From Kaistella sp. SH40-3 (lineage in GTDB: Bacteria > Bacteroidota > Bacteroidia > Flavobacteriales > Weeksellaceae), in NCBI RefSeq assembly GCF_030686865.1, contig NZ_JAQYUS010000003.1, positions 248,001-312,000 on the forward strand: DNA of 64,000 nt, read 5' to 3'. Below are positions 62,407 through 64,000 of this stretch, in pieces. Position 1 is the first letter of the stretch; each line of letters starts with the position of its first letter. The notes under the pieces are model-generated. The model saw nothing but the letters and a program-made list of their open reading frames with translations. It made no database searches and was not told where the DNA came from. The position numbers were made by a program, and so were the translations under genes.

Positions 62407-62554
62407 GATAAGAGCAAAGTTTAATATTCAGTTTTTGAGTATTTTGCCAATTCAAAAAACTCCCGCTTTTCTTGAATACACAACTATCCAATAACTTTTC
62501 TCTCTGTCGTAACTTTTCTCTGATATAAGGGACTAATCAATTAAATTTTATTCG

Positions 62555-63481
62555 ATGCTGAAAGCAGAAAACGTAACTAAAACCTATAATGCCGGTAAAA
62601 AACTAGCGTTAGAGGATTTCTCTATAGACGTTCCGGAAGCGAGTATTTATGGACTTTTGGGTCCAAATGGTGCTGGGAAAACAACCTTTATCCGGATCAT
62701 TAATCAGATTAAACAAGCCGATTCTGGTAATGTTTATATCAATAATCAAAAACTGAATCCTGACCACATCAGACAAATCGGTTATATGCCAGAAGAACGT
62801 GGTTTGTACAAAAACATGACCGTTGGAGATCAACTCCTCTACTTTGGCGAACTGAAAGGAATGTCGAAGAACGATGCGTTGACCCAGGCAAAATATTGGT
62901 TTGAACAATTACAGATCGATCAATGGTGGAAGAAAAAACTGAGTGAACTTTCTAAAGGGATGGCGCAGAAAATTCAGTTTGTAGTGACGGTTTTGCACCA
63001 GCCAAAATTGTTGATTTTAGATGAACCTTTTTCAGGTTTCGATCCGGTGAATGCGAATTTAATTAAAGATCAGATCCTGAATTTAAAAAAGAACGGAACC
63101 ACCATTATTCTCTCGACTCACCGTATGGAAAGTGTGGAAGAAATGTGTGATTATGTTGCGCTCATCGACAACTCCAGAAAAGTTTTGGATGGGAAAGTGT
63201 TTGATGTGAGGGAGCAATTCAAGAAAAATATTTTTAATGTTACTTTATCAGATGTTGATAATGAACGTTTTGAACAATTTAAAAATCTGTTCAATGTTCA
63301 GGAATTCTCAACTGAAAATCAATTGGTTTCTTTTGATTTAAAAAATGACCGCGACCAAAACTCACTGTTAAATGAATTGATGAAAGTGGGTAAAATAAGA
63401 TCTTTTGATGAGAAAATCCCAAGTATGAATGAAGTTTTCATCAATGCGGTGGGCGGAAATCAAACTGGAAAGTCAGCGTAG
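62555..63481 (+). CDS. ABC transporter ATP-binding protein (NatA-like)
   Basis: 308 residues: Walker A GLLGPNGAGKTTFIR (about 35-48), Q-loop GYMPEERGLYKNM, signature LSKGMAQKIQF (about 130-140; deviates from LSGGQ), Walker B LLILDEPFSGFDP and the switch His in LSTHRM. The C-terminal 85 residues are the NatA-type DUF4162 extension. ATP-binding half of an exporter; the partner permease starts 40 bases downstream. Substrate (sodium, drug or peptide) unknown. Confidence 0.95.
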   Translation: MLKAENVTKTYNAGKKLALEDFSIDVPEASIYGLLGPNGAGKTTFIRIINQIKQADSGNVYINNQKLNPDHIRQIGYMPEERGLYKNMTVGDQLLYFGELKGMSKNDALTQAKYWFEQLQIDQWWKKKLSELSKGMAQKIQFVVTVLHQPKLLILDEPFSGFDPVNANLIKDQILNLKKNGTTIILSTHRMESVEEMCDYVALIDNSRKVLDGKVFDVREQFKKNIFNVTLSDVDNERFEQFKNLFNVQEFSTENQLVSFDLKNDRDQNSLLNELMKVGKIRSFDEKIPSMNEVFINAVGGNQTGKSA

Positions 63482-63521
63482 GTTTTATAAGTCGACGTTA
63501 AAATCTTAATTAAAATTATTT

Positions 63522-64000
63522 ATGAAAAATATAATTCTAATCACCAAAAGAGAATATCTGACTCAGGTTAAGAAAAAATCTTTTGTCATCCTAACGCTTT
63601 TAGCACCGATTCTAATGATTGGTTTTGCAGCCTTAATCGCCTTTATGTTTAAAGCGAATGAGAGCACAAGCACCTTTAACGTGGTTGATAAAAGCGGACT
63701 TTTTGTAGGGAATTTACAAAACACGAATAAAGTAAAATACGTTTTTGTTCCAGCCGAGAATGAAAAAGCTTTGGTTTCTACCCTAAAAGAAATGGATGGA
63801 ATTGAAGGTCTGTTAATTATTCCAAAACTTGAGAATCAAAATTATGACGAACTCGCAAAAGGTTCTAAATTATTGATTAACAAAAAAATTGGATTTGACA
63901 CCAAAACAAAAGTATCGAGTGATTTATCAAAAGTCCTTAAAAAAGAAAAAATAAAAACGCTCGGAATTTCAGAAGACCAAATGAAAAATTTGGATGAGAA
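63522..64000 (+). CDS. ABC transporter permease (NatB-like, 3' partial)
   Basis: ATG at 63522 opens a frame that runs off the right edge (about 159 residues). N-terminus MKNIILITKREYLTQVKKKS followed by the first TM helix (VILTLLAPILMIGFAALIAFMF) and an extracytoplasmic region (ESTSTFNVVDKSGLFVG...). This is the ABC-2/NatB permease pattern. Forms one exporter with the ATPase at 62555-63481. Confidence 0.88.
   Translation, partial: MKNIILITKREYLTQVKKKSFVILTLLAPILMIGFAALIAFMFKANESTSTFNVVDKSGLFVGNLQNTNKVKYVFVPAENEKALVSTLKEMDGIEGLLIIPKLENQNYDELAKGSKLLINKKIGFDTKTKVSSDLSKVLKKEKIKTLGISEDQMKNLDE

Overview
The window looks like chromosomal core DNA of a flavobacterium of the family Weeksellaceae (Chryseobacterium/Kaistella/Elizabethkingia group). 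Evidence: AT-rich DNA; Bacteroidetes-type promoters (TAnnTTTG -7 boxes) and almost no Shine-Dalgarno sequences; type IX secretion sorting domains; a Bat (Bacteroides aerotolerance) locus; a PafA-type alkaline phosphatase with the full set of active-site residues known from Elizabethkingia; a YpdA-like bacillithiol-disulfide reductase; a mevalonate-pathway decarboxylase; and an OlsF-type aminolipid acyltransferase fusion. The genus is inferred from gene content, not from a search.

Layout. 0-9.4 kb, mostly minus strand: a GH25 lysozyme, a double-domain aldehyde dehydrogenase next to deoC (deoxyribose use), an Lrp regulator, an EEP-family hydrolase, trmD, a type II NADH dehydrogenase and a tiny T9SS-sorted protein. 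9.4-13.2 kb: hemB, a TM2 protein, a nitroreductase, a GreA/B-like factor, rlmB and a DinB-like protein. 13.5-21.1 kb, plus strand: the moxR-DUF58-batA-batB-batC-batD locus, followed by marC and a small membrane protein. 22-31 kb: mvaD, an acyl-CoA ligase with an SDR protein, a hydrolase, pdxJ, an MscS-type channel, a DUF456 protein, a lipoprotein, ung and a GNAT enzyme. 31-41.9 kb: mutS2 lacking an Smr domain, an HD hydrolase, a DUF421 protein, tRNA-Phe, olsF with aspartate kinase, fbp, menC and ypdA. 42-53.6 kb: a 1403-residue T9SS type B surface protein with nine repeats, a DUF900 hydrolase, hemL, a GH73-LysM glucosaminidase, a D-cysteine-desulfhydrase-like PLP enzyme, a PIN toxin-antitoxin pair, a 110-residue HExxH protein and small proteins. 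54-64 kb: pafA, an orphan histidine kinase with a membrane partner, glnS, a thioredoxin-TPR operon, dusB and a NatA/NatB-like ABC exporter cut by the window end.

How the genes work together: hemB and hemL serve tetrapyrrole synthesis; deoC plus the aldehyde dehydrogenase can take deoxyribose 5-phosphate to glyceraldehyde 3-phosphate and acetate; menC and ndh serve menaquinone respiration; the Bat proteins form an envelope von Willebrand/TPR module with a MoxR chaperone; GH25 and GH73 enzymes act on peptidoglycan; trmD, rlmB, dusB, glnS and tRNA-Phe belong to translation.

The most useful non-gene signals are a class of genes whose start codon lies 3-7 bases after the -7 promoter box (leaderless or nearly so), which fixes several start codons; two copies of an 85-105 bp structured repeat, each just behind the stop codon of a minus-strand gene; a terminator hairpin whose T-tract runs directly into the menC start codon; and short dispersed repeats. 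I found no CRISPR array, prophage, insertion sequence or rRNA, and no clearly unprecedented multigene system.
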